From: Gammaproteobacteria bacterium
Lineage (GTDB): Bacteria > Pseudomonadota > Gammaproteobacteria > Enterobacterales > Psychrobiaceae
Direction: 5' to 3'
NCBI GenBank assembly: GCA_013214945.1
Contig: JABSRT010000006.1
Span: 1 to 64,000 of the forward strand
Length of the DNA stretch: 64,000 nt
Below are positions 27,019 to 35,635 of this stretch, in pieces (positions within the stretch are counted from its first letter, which is position 1; each line of letters opens with the position of its first letter). The notes beneath the pieces are model-generated. The model worked only from the letters and a program-made list of their open reading frames with translations, made no database searches and was not told the origin of the DNA. Made by a program: the position numbers and the translations under genes.

Positions 27019-28140
27019 ATGGCTGAAATACATTTGAAATCGCTGGCGCATAGCTACAGCTCAGATCCTAAAAACCCAGGTGATTACGCAATTCGCGCAA
27101 TGGACCACGTCTGGGAACACGGTGGTGCTTATGCACTACTAGGTCCGTCGGGTTGTGGTAAAAGCACCATGCTTAATATTATGTCAGGGCTGCTATCTCC
27201 GTCAGAAGGGCAGGTATTGTTCGACGGCGTTGAGGTCAATAACGTGCCGCCGGAAGAGCGCAATATCGCTCAGGTTTTTCAGTTTCCGGTGATTTACGAT
27301 TCAATGACCGTTTTTGACAATTTGGCCTTTCCACTGCGCAACATGAAAACCCCTGAAATTCAGGTGCAAAGCCGAGTGCAGGAAATTGCCGAGGTACTGG
27401 AATTAACCTCGTTGCTAAAACGCCGGGCCAGTAATTTAACCGCCGATGAAAAGCAAAAAGTATCGATGGGTCGAGGGTTGGTTCGTAGTGATGTTTCGGC
27501 GATATTATTCGATGAACCGTTAACGGTTATTGATCCGCAGTTGAAATGGAAATTGCGTCGCAAACTTAAAGAAATTCACAAACAGTTCAATATTACCATG
27601 GTTTATGTTACCCACGACCAATTAGAAGCCTCGACTTTCGCCGAAAAAATAGCGGTGATGTACGAGGGTAAAATTGTTCAATTTGGCAGCCCACGTGAAT
27701 TGTTCGAGCGACCAAATCATGCCTTTGTTGGTTACTTTATTGGTAGTCCTGGGATGAATTTAATAGAAGTACAGCGTTGTGATGGTGGGGTCAGTTTCGG
27801 CAAAAGCACGGTTAATCTTGAGCCGAAATTATTGAGTTTGCTCGATAACATCAACAGCACCAATCTAAAAGTCGGGATTAGGCCTGAGTTTATCCATGTG
27901 TGGGACGAACCGACTGACGATGCTTATTGCTGTGACTTAATTGGGGTTGAAGATCTCGGCACCTACAAAATTTTACGCTTAAAACTTGAAGGCTGTGAAC
28001 TCAAAGTCAGGATTGACGAAGATAGCCCCGTGCCTGCGGGCAAGGCTTATATTAGTTTTCCAGAGCAGTGGCTCAAGTTATACGTTGATGAATATCTGGT
28101 AGAAGCTGAGGTCGAATCGGAGGTATTAACTCATGAATAA
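27019..28140 (+). CDS. glpT: Glycerol ABC transporter ATPase 2 (degenerate signature motif)
   Basis: A 373-residue MalK-like ATPase with good Walker A (GPSGCGKST), Walker B (AILFDEPLTVIDP) and switch His (VTHDQLEA). The ABC signature, normally LSGGQ, reads LTADEKQ, so one of the two composite ATP sites of the GlpS-GlpT pair should be altered. The C-terminal regulatory domain is present. It overlaps the following permease gene by 8 bp. The symbol follows the rhizobial glycerol system and is not the E. coli glycerol-3-phosphate antiporter of the same name. Confidence 0.88.
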   Translation: MAEIHLKSLAHSYSSDPKNPGDYAIRAMDHVWEHGGAYALLGPSGCGKSTMLNIMSGLLSPSEGQVLFDGVEVNNVPPEERNIAQVFQFPVIYDSMTVFDNLAFPLRNMKTPEIQVQSRVQEIAEVLELTSLLKRRASNLTADEKQKVSMGRGLVRSDVSAILFDEPLTVIDPQLKWKLRRKLKEIHKQFNITMVYVTHDQLEASTFAEKIAVMYEGKIVQFGSPRELFERPNHAFVGYFIGSPGMNLIEVQRCDGGVSFGKSTVNLEPKLLSLLDNINSTNLKVGIRPEFIHVWDEPTDDAYCCDLIGVEDLGTYKILRLKLEGCELKVRIDEDSPVPAGKAYISFPEQWLKLYVDEYLVEAEVESEVLTHE

Positions 28141-28999
28141 GGTTCAAAATAACAAAGCATGGTTTTTGGTGCTGCCAGTATTTTTGTTGGTGGCATTCTC
28201 GGCCATCATTCCGATTATGACGGTGGTTAATTATTCAGTTCAAGATATCTTTGATCAAAACACCTCGTATTTTGTGGGTGCCGAATGGTATCGAGAAATG
28301 CTGCGCAGTCCTCGTTTACATGATTCTTTATTACGTCAGTTTACGTATTCGTTCTCGGTGCTGGCAATTGAAGTGCCGCTGGGCATAGCTGTGGCACTGA
28401 TGATGCCAGCTAAAGGACGAATGGCATCTTTGTGTTTGATTTTGGTCGCTATTCCGTTGTTAATTCCTTGGAATGTGGTCGGCACTATTTGGCAGACCTT
28501 TAGCCGCGAAGATATCGGGTTGTTTGGTTGGTTGGTTAACTCAATAGGCATTGATTATAACTACGCCTCTAATCCGGGTGATGCTTGGTTTACCGTATTA
28601 CTCATGGATGTGTGGCATTGGACATCATTGATTGCCTTGTTGTGTTATTCAGGTTTGCGGGCAATTCCCGAAGCTTTTTATCAGGCGGCGCGCATTGACC
28701 GGGCTTCGAAGTGGGCGGTCTTTCGCTACATTCAGTTACCACGTTTAAAAAATGTGTTGGTTATCGGGGTACTGCTGCGTTTCATGGACAGCTTTATGAT
28801 TTATACCGAACCTTTCGTATTAACCGGTGGTGGCCCAGGCAACTCAACGACATTCCTTAGTCAGGCGCTAACGAAAATGGCAATTGGACAATTCGATCTT
28901 GGTCCTGCGGCGGCTTTTTCATTGATTTATTATTTAATCGTGTTGTTGGTCTGTTACCTGTTTTTCACCATTATTAATCAGCAAGATAACGCCAAATAA
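28133..28999 (+). CDS. glpP: Glycerol ABC transporter permease 1
   Basis: A 288-residue membrane permease of the MalF/UgpA class: about six helices and the cytoplasmic EAA loop EAFYQAARIDRASKWAVFRYIQLPRL, followed by MDSFMIYTEPFVLTGGGPGNST, the conserved block before the last helix. Start overlaps the glpT end by 8 bp, so translation is probably coupled. It pairs with GlpQ. Confidence 0.9.
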   Translation: MNKVQNNKAWFLVLPVFLLVAFSAIIPIMTVVNYSVQDIFDQNTSYFVGAEWYREMLRSPRLHDSLLRQFTYSFSVLAIEVPLGIAVALMMPAKGRMASLCLILVAIPLLIPWNVVGTIWQTFSREDIGLFGWLVNSIGIDYNYASNPGDAWFTVLLMDVWHWTSLIALLCYSGLRAIPEAFYQAARIDRASKWAVFRYIQLPRLKNVLVIGVLLRFMDSFMIYTEPFVLTGGGPGNSTTFLSQALTKMAIGQFDLGPAAAFSLIYYLIVLLVCYLFFTIINQQDNAK

Positions 29000-29009
29000 G
29001 GATTATGTC

Positions 29010-29813
29010 ATGATAAACAAACGCAAAACACTCGGCATGACCGCTTACATTTTATTTCTGTTGGTGCCGATCTACTGGTTATTAAATATGTCATTTAAGC
29101 ACAATGACGAAATTCTTGGCAGCTTGACCTTGTGGCCAAATAATTTCACCTTTGATAATTACATCGTCATATTTACCGATCCAAGTTGGTACATGGGTTA
29201 TGTCAATTCGATGATTTATGTGTCGATGAATATGGTGATTACCTTAGTGGTGGCACTACCTGCTGCTTATGCTTTTAGTCGTTATCGCTTTGTAGGTGAT
29301 AAACATTTGTTTTTCTGGTTGCTCACCAACCGGATGGCGCCGCCAGCGGTATTTTTACTACCATTTTTTCAACTGTACTCTTCAGTCGGTTTGTTCGATA
29401 CCCACATTGCAGTCGCGCTAGCCCATTGCTTGTTCACTGTGCCATTAGCGGTCTGGATCCTTGAAGGCTTTATGTCTGGGGTACCACGTGAAGTCGATGA
29501 AACTGCCTACATTGACGGTTACGGTTTTGGTCGTTTCTTTATCCGAATTTTCTTGCCAATGATCCGTTCTGGCATCGGCACTACCGCGTTTTTCTGCTTT
29601 ATGTTTTCGTGGGTAGAATTGCTATTGGCAAAAACCTTAACCTCGGTCGATGCCAAACCTATTTCAGCGATCATGACCAGAACCATTGGTGCCGCAGGCA
29701 TTGATTGGGGCTTGTTATCCGCCGCCGGTATCTTAACCATTATCCCCGGTATCTTAGTGGTGTGGTTTGTCCGAAATCATGTGGCGAAGGGCTTTGCTCT
29801 GGGCCGAGTTTAA
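29010..29813 (+). CDS. glpQ: Glycerol ABC transporter permease 2
   Basis: A 267-residue permease of the MalG/UgpE class with about six helices and EAA loop DETAYIDGYGFGRFFIRIFLPM. The start lies 10 bp after glpP. The name follows the rhizobial glycerol importer and is not the phosphodiesterase GlpQ of E. coli. With GlpP it should form the transmembrane channel. Confidence 0.9.
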   Translation: MINKRKTLGMTAYILFLLVPIYWLLNMSFKHNDEILGSLTLWPNNFTFDNYIVIFTDPSWYMGYVNSMIYVSMNMVITLVVALPAAYAFSRYRFVGDKHLFFWLLTNRMAPPAVFLLPFFQLYSSVGLFDTHIAVALAHCLFTVPLAVWILEGFMSGVPREVDETAYIDGYGFGRFFIRIFLPMIRSGIGTTAFFCFMFSWVELLLAKTLTSVDAKPISAIMTRTIGAAGIDWGLLSAAGILTIIPGILVVWFVRNHVAKGFALGRV

Positions 29814-29847
29814 TACAATTGGTAAAAATTGAGTTAGGAGAATAATC

Positions 29848-30120
29848 ATGAGTTGGATGGCGTGGACCCCAATTACCGTTGCTTTTTTTAGTGTTATTGC
29901 CGTGATGTTATTAGCAATGACCATTTATGAAATTAAGGTGCCCTGTACCGAGCGCAAAGGATTTTTGCCGATTAGTACCACCCGTGGCGATCGATTTTTT
30001 ATCGGTTTGCTGACCAGCGCTTACATTCACTTAGCCTTTTTAGCGGTTAGTGATATGACCTTGCTGATTCCGCTGGTCGTTTCCGCTATTTGGCTACCCG
30101 TAGTCTTGCGCTGGGGCTAA
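29848..30120 (+). CDS. glpU: DUF2160 small membrane subunit of the glycerol ABC transporter
   Basis: A 90-residue protein with three hydrophobic helices (about residues 9-28, 51-67 and 70-87) and the connecting GFLPISTTRGDRFFIGL, matching the DUF2160 family found only with this type of importer. A ribosome site TTAGGAG precedes the ATG. Its function in the complex is not established as far as I know. It lies 34 bp after glpQ, and 195 bp separate it from glpV. Confidence 0.85.
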   Translation: MSWMAWTPITVAFFSVIAVMLLAMTIYEIKVPCTERKGFLPISTTRGDRFFIGLLTSAYIHLAFLAVSDMTLLIPLVVSAIWLPVVLRWG

Positions 30121-30315
30121 TTTAGTTTCCAGTAATCTATTTAACTATATGGCGTTCTATTGGGCGCGATATGTTTAAAAGGCTCGATCAACTGCAGCGC
30201 TTTAAGTAATTAAAGTCAGCAAATTTGGTGGGCAATATAGGTCGGAAAATACCGACAAACGTGCTGTTAATATTTGGTGTTTGGAACAAATTGAGCAGCT
30301 AATTACAATCTAAGA

Positions 30316-32073
30316 ATGAGATTTATGATGAAACAAAATAAACTAATGAAAGTCATATTGCTCGGGACAGCGATGTCTACTATCGGATTAAGCTGGTCAG
30401 CACTCGCAGATGAGTCGCTGACAGCAGCCAACAAATGGGTGGATCAAGAGTTTGCTATTTCAACCTTGACCAAACAACAGCAGATTGAAGAGTTAAAATG
30501 GTTCATTGAAGCGGCAAAACCGTTTAAAGGCATGACCATTAAAGTCGCGTCTGAAACTATTGCTACTCATACTTATGAATCTAAAGTCTTAGCCAAAGCC
30601 TTTGAAGAAATTACCGGGATTAAGGTAATTCATGATTTAATTCAAGAAGGCGATGTGGTTGAAAAACTGCAAACACAAATGCAGTCAGGTCGTAATATTT
30701 ACGATGCTTATATTAACGACTCAGATTTAATTGGTACTCACTTCCGTTACGGTAAAGTGGTGCCTATTTCCGATATGATTGCCAATGAAGCCAAGGACTA
30801 CACCTTGCCAACGTTGGACCTAGAAGATTTTATCGGCTTAGATTTTACCACTGGTCCCGATGGCAAACTTTATCAATTGCCCGATCAGCAATTTGCTAAT
30901 CTTTATTGGTTCCGTGCTGACTGGTTTGAGCGCGCTGATTTAAAGTCGCAATTTCTTGCTAAATACGGTTATGAGCTAGGAGTTCCAGTCAACTGGTCAG
31001 CTTATGAAGATATTGCCGATTTCTTTACTAATGAAGTGAAGAACATTGACGGCAAGCGAGTTTACGGTCACATGGATTATGGTAAAAAAGATCCGTCATT
31101 AGGCTGGCGCTTTACTGATGCTTGGTTCTCAATGGCCGGTGCGGGTGACAAAGGTTTACCAAACGGTTTACCCGTTGACGAATGGGGTATTCGCGTTGAA
31201 GGTTGTCGTCCGGCAGGTTCTAGCGTTTCACGCGGTGGTGCCACTAACGGACCTGCAGCAGTTTACGCTACCACTAAATATGTTGATTGGCTAAAAGCTT
31301 ACGCGCCGCCACAAGCACAAGGCATGACGTTCTCAGAAGCAGGGCCTGTGCCGTCACAAGGCCATATTGCGCAACAGATTTTCTGGTATACCGCCTTTAC
31401 GGCCAGTTTGATGGACAAAGGGTTGCCAGTAGTTAACGAAGATGGCACGCCGAAATGGCGCATGGCACCATCACCTAAAGGGCCATACTGGGAAGAAGGC
31501 ATGAAGCTAGGTTACCAAGATACCGGCTCTTGGACCTTTATGAAGTCTACCCCTGAAAAACGTCGTTTAGCCGCTTGGTTATATGCTCAGTTTACGGTGT
31601 CTAAAACAGTTTCGCTGCAAAAGACCTTAGTCGGTTTAACGCCAATTCGTGAGTCTGACATTAACTCGCAAGCGATGACTGATGCCGCGCCGCAACTCGG
31701 TGGTTTGGTTGAGTTTTACCGTAGCCCAGCGCGTAAAAATTGGACACCGACTGGTACCAACGTCCCAGATTATCCAAAGTTAGCGCAGTTGTGGTGGCAA
31801 AATATCGCTGAAGCAGCCAGTGGTGAAAAAACACCACAGCAAGCACTAGATAGTTTAGCGGCCGCGCAAGACAAAGTGATGATGCGTTTAGAACGTGCCA
31901 ATGTACAGGGCGAATGTGGTCCTAAGTTGAACGAAAAGCGCGATCGTAGCTACTGGTTAAACAAGCCTGGTTCACCAAAGGCTAAACTAGCCAATGAAAA
32001 GCCTCAGGGCGTAACCATTGCTTATGGCGACTTGCTAAAAAGCTGGACCGATGCTTCGTTAGTGAAGAAGTAA
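30316..32073 (+). CDS. glpV: Glycerol ABC transporter substrate-binding protein
   Basis: A 585-residue periplasmic binding protein, longer than typical sugar-binding proteins as is usual for this family. The signal peptide ends SWSALA before residue ~33. Family 1 solute-binding features include IQEGDVVEKLQTQMQSGRNIYDAYINDSDLIGTHFRYG and DQQFANLYWFRADWFERADL. Last gene of the operon, followed by a strong terminator. It should capture glycerol in the periplasm for GlpSTPQU; GlpK and GlpD encoded upstream then metabolise it. A related polyol as ligand cannot be excluded. Confidence 0.88.
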   Translation: MRFMMKQNKLMKVILLGTAMSTIGLSWSALADESLTAANKWVDQEFAISTLTKQQQIEELKWFIEAAKPFKGMTIKVASETIATHTYESKVLAKAFEEITGIKVIHDLIQEGDVVEKLQTQMQSGRNIYDAYINDSDLIGTHFRYGKVVPISDMIANEAKDYTLPTLDLEDFIGLDFTTGPDGKLYQLPDQQFANLYWFRADWFERADLKSQFLAKYGYELGVPVNWSAYEDIADFFTNEVKNIDGKRVYGHMDYGKKDPSLGWRFTDAWFSMAGAGDKGLPNGLPVDEWGIRVEGCRPAGSSVSRGGATNGPAAVYATTKYVDWLKAYAPPQAQGMTFSEAGPVPSQGHIAQQIFWYTAFTASLMDKGLPVVNEDGTPKWRMAPSPKGPYWEEGMKLGYQDTGSWTFMKSTPEKRRLAAWLYAQFTVSKTVSLQKTLVGLTPIRESDINSQAMTDAAPQLGGLVEFYRSPARKNWTPTGTNVPDYPKLAQLWWQNIAEAASGEKTPQQALDSLAAAQDKVMMRLERANVQGECGPKLNEKRDRSYWLNKPGSPKAKLANEKPQGVTIAYGDLLKSWTDASLVKK

Positions 32074-32100
32074 TTAGCCTAGTAATTATTTAGAAAACAA

Positions 32101-32137
32101 AAAAAGCGCTGAAAACTGAGTTTTCAGCGCTTTTTTT
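32101..32137 (+). terminator. Rho-independent terminator of the glycerol operon
   Basis: AGCGCTGAAAAC pairs with GTTTTCAGCGCT across a short loop, followed by seven T, 28 bp after glpV. The A-run in front makes it potentially active in both directions. Confidence 0.9.
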
Positions 32138-32141
32138 GTTT

Positions 32142-32234
32142 ACGACTACACGGACGTAGGAGGTAGAGCGAAGCATGGATGCCCGAGCCGACGACTACAC
32201 GGACGTAGGAGGTAGAGCGAAGCATGGATGCCCG
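32142..32234. repeat. Two direct copies of a 44-bp repeat
   Basis: The same 44 bases occur at 32142-32185 and 32191-32234, period 49, between the glpV terminator and the inositol locus. Each copy contains GGAGGTAGAGCGAAGCATGG and ends GGATGCCCG. No coding frame is evident. The spacer is only five bases and there are just two copies, so it is not a CRISPR array; a dispersed intergenic repeat family is more likely. Confidence 0.8.
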
Positions 32235-32306
32235 GCCAGACAAATCACCTCAAACTTATATGCTTATATTGAGTGCCGTCGTTTCGGACTCTACAGTCAT
32301 TAAGGG

Positions 32307-33440
32307 CTAATCTTGCGGCTTAATGTCTACCCACTGACCTAAGCGATGAGACTCTTCTATGCAATCAACCACTAAGTTAACTTCATAAGCGGCTCTAAAG
32401 TCTGGCCAAATTGGGGTGTCATTGGCGATGCCTTCAATCAGGTCGCGCACTTCAACAATTTTTTGATCGTTATACCCTAAGCCATGACCAGCCGAAATAC
32501 AAAAGTGCTTATAATCAGGATGTTCTGGGCCGATCAATATAGTTTTAAAGCCCTCGCGCGCGGTATCGCCGCCACGGGTAAATAGTTTTAACTCAGCTAA
32601 ACGTTCTTGATCGAAAATAATGCTGCCTTTGGTGCCGGTAACTTCATAAGTAAGGCCCATTTTACGGCCGCAGGCAATGCGACTGCTTTCAAGTGTGCCG
32701 ATGGCGCCGTTAGCGAATCGGACCATTGCATGGGCTTGGTCTTCATTTTCAACAATGCCAAATTCACCGGGTTTATCGGCAATCGGGCGTTCGGTGATCA
32801 CGGTTTGCAAATCGCCATTAACCGCAGTGATATCACCGACTAAATATTGCGCCATATTAATGATATGAGAGCCCATGTCACCTAAGGTACCAGAACCAGA
32901 AAACTCACGCTTTAAGCGCCAGTTAAACGGTGTTTTGGGGTCTGCGAGGTAGTCTTCATTGTGTGTGCCGCGAAAATGTACCACATCGCCAATTTCACCA
33001 TTGGCGATAATCTCTTTGGCTAACTGACTGGCAGGGTTTTTAACGTAGTTAAAGCCGACCAGTGTTTTAACTCCTGCTAATTCTGCAGCTAGAGTCATTT
33101 CGAGCGCGTCTTGAGCATTAAGTGCTAAAGGTTTCTCTGAATAAACGTGTTTGCCAGCGGCAATTGCAGCTAGGGCCATTTCTTTATGCAGATAATTTGG
33201 CGAGCAAATATCAACGACATCGATGTTAGGATCATTCACTAACTCAAGCCAGTCACCAGTTGAACGGTTAAATCCTAGCTCAGTTGCTTTGGCTGCAGCG
33301 AGCTCGCTATTAACTTCTGCTAACATTTCACACTCAACCTTGGCACTTAACGGAAATACCGCGGGTACTGAACGTAAGGCAATTGCGTGGGCTTTGCCCA
33401 TATAACCTGTGCCAATTAAACCAACTCTAATCGTTTTCAT
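32307..33440 (-). CDS. Gfo/Idh/MocA family NAD(P)-dependent oxidoreductase
   Basis: A 377-residue dehydrogenase. Rossmann nucleotide-binding motif GLIGTGYMGKAHA at residues 7-19, the EKP motif in VYSEKPLAL with catalytic-lysine candidate, and GDMGSHIINMAQYLVGD of the substrate domain. It is divergent from the RpiR/IolR gene and shares its promoter region with GGAA-N6-TTCC sites, so a role in inositol-type sugar oxidation is likely (for example as scyllo-inositol or inositol-derivative dehydrogenase). The exact substrate is not readable; the family is broad. Confidence 0.85.
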   Translation of the reverse strand: MKTIRVGLIGTGYMGKAHAIALRSVPAVFPLSAKVECEMLAEVNSELAAAKATELGFNRSTGDWLELVNDPNIDVVDICSPNYLHKEMALAAIAAGKHVYSEKPLALNAQDALEMTLAAELAGVKTLVGFNYVKNPASQLAKEIIANGEIGDVVHFRGTHNEDYLADPKTPFNWRLKREFSGSGTLGDMGSHIINMAQYLVGDITAVNGDLQTVITERPIADKPGEFGIVENEDQAHAMVRFANGAIGTLESSRIACGRKMGLTYEVTGTKGSIIFDQERLAELKLFTRGGDTAREGFKTILIGPEHPDYKHFCISAGHGLGYNDQKIVEVRDLIEGIANDTPIWPDFRAAYEVNLVVDCIEESHRLGQWVDIKPQD

Positions 33441-33537
33441 GTTATCTCCTTTATTAGTTAAGTGCTTTTTTTATTGAGTATGTTGTCGTGCTCTTTAGCG
33501 AGGGCAATTGCTACTTCACCCATAACCCATATAATTT

Positions 33538-33551
33538 AGAATATAAATTCC
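33538..33551. promoter_or_regulatory. IolR-type operator, dehydrogenase side
   Basis: AGAATATAAATTCC fits the GGAA-N6-TTCC inverted repeat reported for Caulobacter IolR with one mismatch. It lies ~98 bp upstream of the minus-strand dehydrogenase start. Confidence 0.5.
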
Positions 33552-33785
33552 AAGTAATCAATGGTTGAAACTAAATAATTATTATAGGCGATGCGACTAT
33601 GTCGAAACTTGGATCTGATCGTAGTTGTTTTTGTTTGATAACAAAGCAATAGTGCGTTGGCTAGCCCGATTAAAACCTGATGTTCGGCCGATCTAAAGCG
33701 ATATTTTATTGAGATGGAACGGTTATCAATTGCTATTGCTGGCGTATTTTTAGATTAGATCTGCTTAAAAAATATATAAATTCTG

Positions 33786-33865
33786 TTGACACAAAAATGA
33801 CTACGTGGTCTTCTATTGCTCTGGAACGTATATTCCAAATTAGCAATGGGTGAAGAATATATTCT
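33786..33865 (+). promoter_or_regulatory. Promoter region with IolR-type operators upstream of the regulator-iolBG genes
   Basis: A consensus -35 TTGACA is at 33786-33791, with only a weak -10 near 33812. Just downstream, 33823-33836 (GGAACGTATATTCC) is an exact GGAA-N6-TTCC repeat, and 33854-33865 (AGAATATATTCT) is a perfect related palindrome. Repressor bound there would block transcription of the regulator and iolB-iolG. The rest of the 521-bp divergent gap shows no gene. Confidence 0.65.
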
Positions 33866-33961
33866 TTTTCTTGTTGTGTTTGTGATAATAAAAGCTCCGC
33901 TTAATCAATAAACTGGGGTAGCAACGAACGTTTAGTAATGATTCTACGTTAGGGACGGATA

Positions 33962-34813
33962 ATGGGTTCGACAGGTCAAGCAATAGCATTAGAGCAGTTA
34001 AATGCACAAATTACTGAAAAATTTAGTGAATTGAGTAAGCGATTACAGCAAGTTGCTCGCTATGTGTTAGACAGCCCAAACGAAATCGCTTTTGGTACCG
34101 TGGCGGTGATAGCTAAAAGCGCTAATGTTCACCCATCGACCTTGATTAGATTTTCCCATGCATTGGGTTTTTCTGGCTTTAGCGATATGCAGAAACTGTT
34201 TCAAAACAAACTGCTGCAAGAGTCCCCTAATTATGAAGAGCGGATCAAGTTAATAAAAGGTGATAGTAGTTTAGCGGGTGAACATGCTGGCATTACATTG
34301 TTGGAGCAATTTAGTTTAGCCAACAGCCAAGCGTTAAACACCTTAAAAAATACCATTAGCCAACAGGATCTCGAGCAGGCAAGAACAATATTAGCTAGCG
34401 CTGACTCGATTCATGTTAAAGCAGTGGGCCGTTCGTACCCAATAGCCTACTATATGGCTTATTTGTTTAATCATATCAATCTACGCTGCTTTCTATTAGA
34501 TGGAGTTGGCGGTATGCATCAAGAGCATTTAATTCGCGAACAAGATGCGGTGATTGTTATTAGTTTTTATCCTTATGCGGATGAGTCGCAACAGACAATT
34601 GATAACGCTGCTGCGCGGGGAAATCCAGTAATTGTATTTACCGACAGTTTACTTAGCCCTTTAGCTAAAGTCGCTGCGGTTTGTTTTGTGGTAAAAGAAG
34701 CGGAGGTTCATTCGTTTCGTTCGTTAACCTCAACGATGTGCTTAGTGCAATCGTTGGCAATTAGCTTAGCTCATCAGTTAACTACTAAAGAAAACCCTGC
34801 TAGGGTGAATTAA
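33962..34813 (+). CDS. RpiR/MurR-family regulator, probable IolR
   Basis: A 283-residue regulator with N-terminal RpiR helix-turn-helix (residues ~12-85: LSKRLQQVARYVLDSPNEIAFGTVAVIAKSANVHPSTLIRFSHALGFSGFSDMQ) and a C-terminal SIS phosphosugar-binding domain (~130-260, with VKAVGRSYPIAYYMAYLFNH). It is followed 11 bp later by iolB. Proteins of this family repress inositol genes and respond to an inositol catabolic intermediate; the GGAA-N6-TTCC sites upstream support that. It is likely autoregulated. Confidence 0.88.
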   Translation: MGSTGQAIALEQLNAQITEKFSELSKRLQQVARYVLDSPNEIAFGTVAVIAKSANVHPSTLIRFSHALGFSGFSDMQKLFQNKLLQESPNYEERIKLIKGDSSLAGEHAGITLLEQFSLANSQALNTLKNTISQQDLEQARTILASADSIHVKAVGRSYPIAYYMAYLFNHINLRCFLLDGVGGMHQEHLIREQDAVIVISFYPYADESQQTIDNAAARGNPVIVFTDSLLSPLAKVAAVCFVVKEAEVHSFRSLTSTMCLVQSLAISLAHQLTTKENPARVN

Positions 34814-34824
34814 AGGTACTTTCT

Positions 34825-35634
34825 ATGTCTTACTTACACAGCCGCCCGCGCAACGTTGATGATGCGGGCTGTATCCAAAAAATTACTCCACAATCAGCTG
34901 ATTGGGAATATATTACTTTTGAAGTGCATCAGCTAGCAGCGGGTGAAACGAAAAAATTTGCCAGCAGTGACCTTGAAACTTGCATGGTCATTGTTAGTGG
35001 TTTAGCTGATGTTAAAACCGCAGAGCAATCATGGAGCAACATTGGTGAGCGGATGTCGGTTTTCGAACGCAAAGCACCGTATAGCGTTTACACCCCACCG
35101 GGTGACGAGATTACCGTGACTGCTAATACCGCGCTTGAAGTGGCTATTTGTCAAGCGCCGGGTACGGGCAAGTATCCAACGCGGTTGATTAAACCTGAAG
35201 ATTGTAGCTATGAAACCCGTGGTACTGGCACTAATCAACGACATGTTTGCAATATTTTATTTGCTAATTTAGATGCTGATAAATTACTGGTAGTTGAAGT
35301 GATTACACCTGACGGTAACTGGTCAAGTTACCCGCCGCACAAACACGACAGTGATAATTTACCGCTAGAAAGCTCGTTAGAGGAAACATATTTCCATAAA
35401 CTTAATCCTGAACAGGGTTTTGCATTTCAACGAGTTTATACCGACGATCGCAGCATTGACGAAACAATTTCAGTTGAGAATAATTCAGTGGTAATGGTGC
35501 CAGAGGGCTATCACCCTGTTGGCACACCACATGGTTATGATCTGTATTATTTAAATGTTATGGCCGGACCGACCCGTGAATGGGTCTTTAATAATGACCC
35601 TGATCACGAATGGATTATCAACAAGGATAAATAA
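34825..35634 (+). CDS. iolB: 5-deoxy-glucuronate isomerase
   Basis: A 269-residue enzyme of myo-inositol catabolism that converts 5-deoxy-glucuronate to 2-deoxy-5-keto-gluconate. Double cupin fold; metal ligands are expected in YPPHKHDSD and the following EETYFHKL. The end, HGYDLYYLNVMAGPTREWVFNNDPDHEWI, is highly typical. Length matches the family. It lies between the regulator (11 bp gap) and iolG (1 bp gap). The next enzymes IolC and IolJ, and the earlier IolE and IolD, are not encoded in this window. Confidence 0.95.
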   Translation: MSYLHSRPRNVDDAGCIQKITPQSADWEYITFEVHQLAAGETKKFASSDLETCMVIVSGLADVKTAEQSWSNIGERMSVFERKAPYSVYTPPGDEITVTANTALEVAICQAPGTGKYPTRLIKPEDCSYETRGTGTNQRHVCNILFANLDADKLLVVEVITPDGNWSSYPPHKHDSDNLPLESSLEETYFHKLNPEQGFAFQRVYTDDRSIDETISVENNSVVMVPEGYHPVGTPHGYDLYYLNVMAGPTREWVFNNDPDHEWIINKDK

Positions 35635-35635
35635 C

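Noticed and set aside
32142-32234. CRISPR array
   Set aside because: Only two repeats with a 5-bp spacer and no cas genes.
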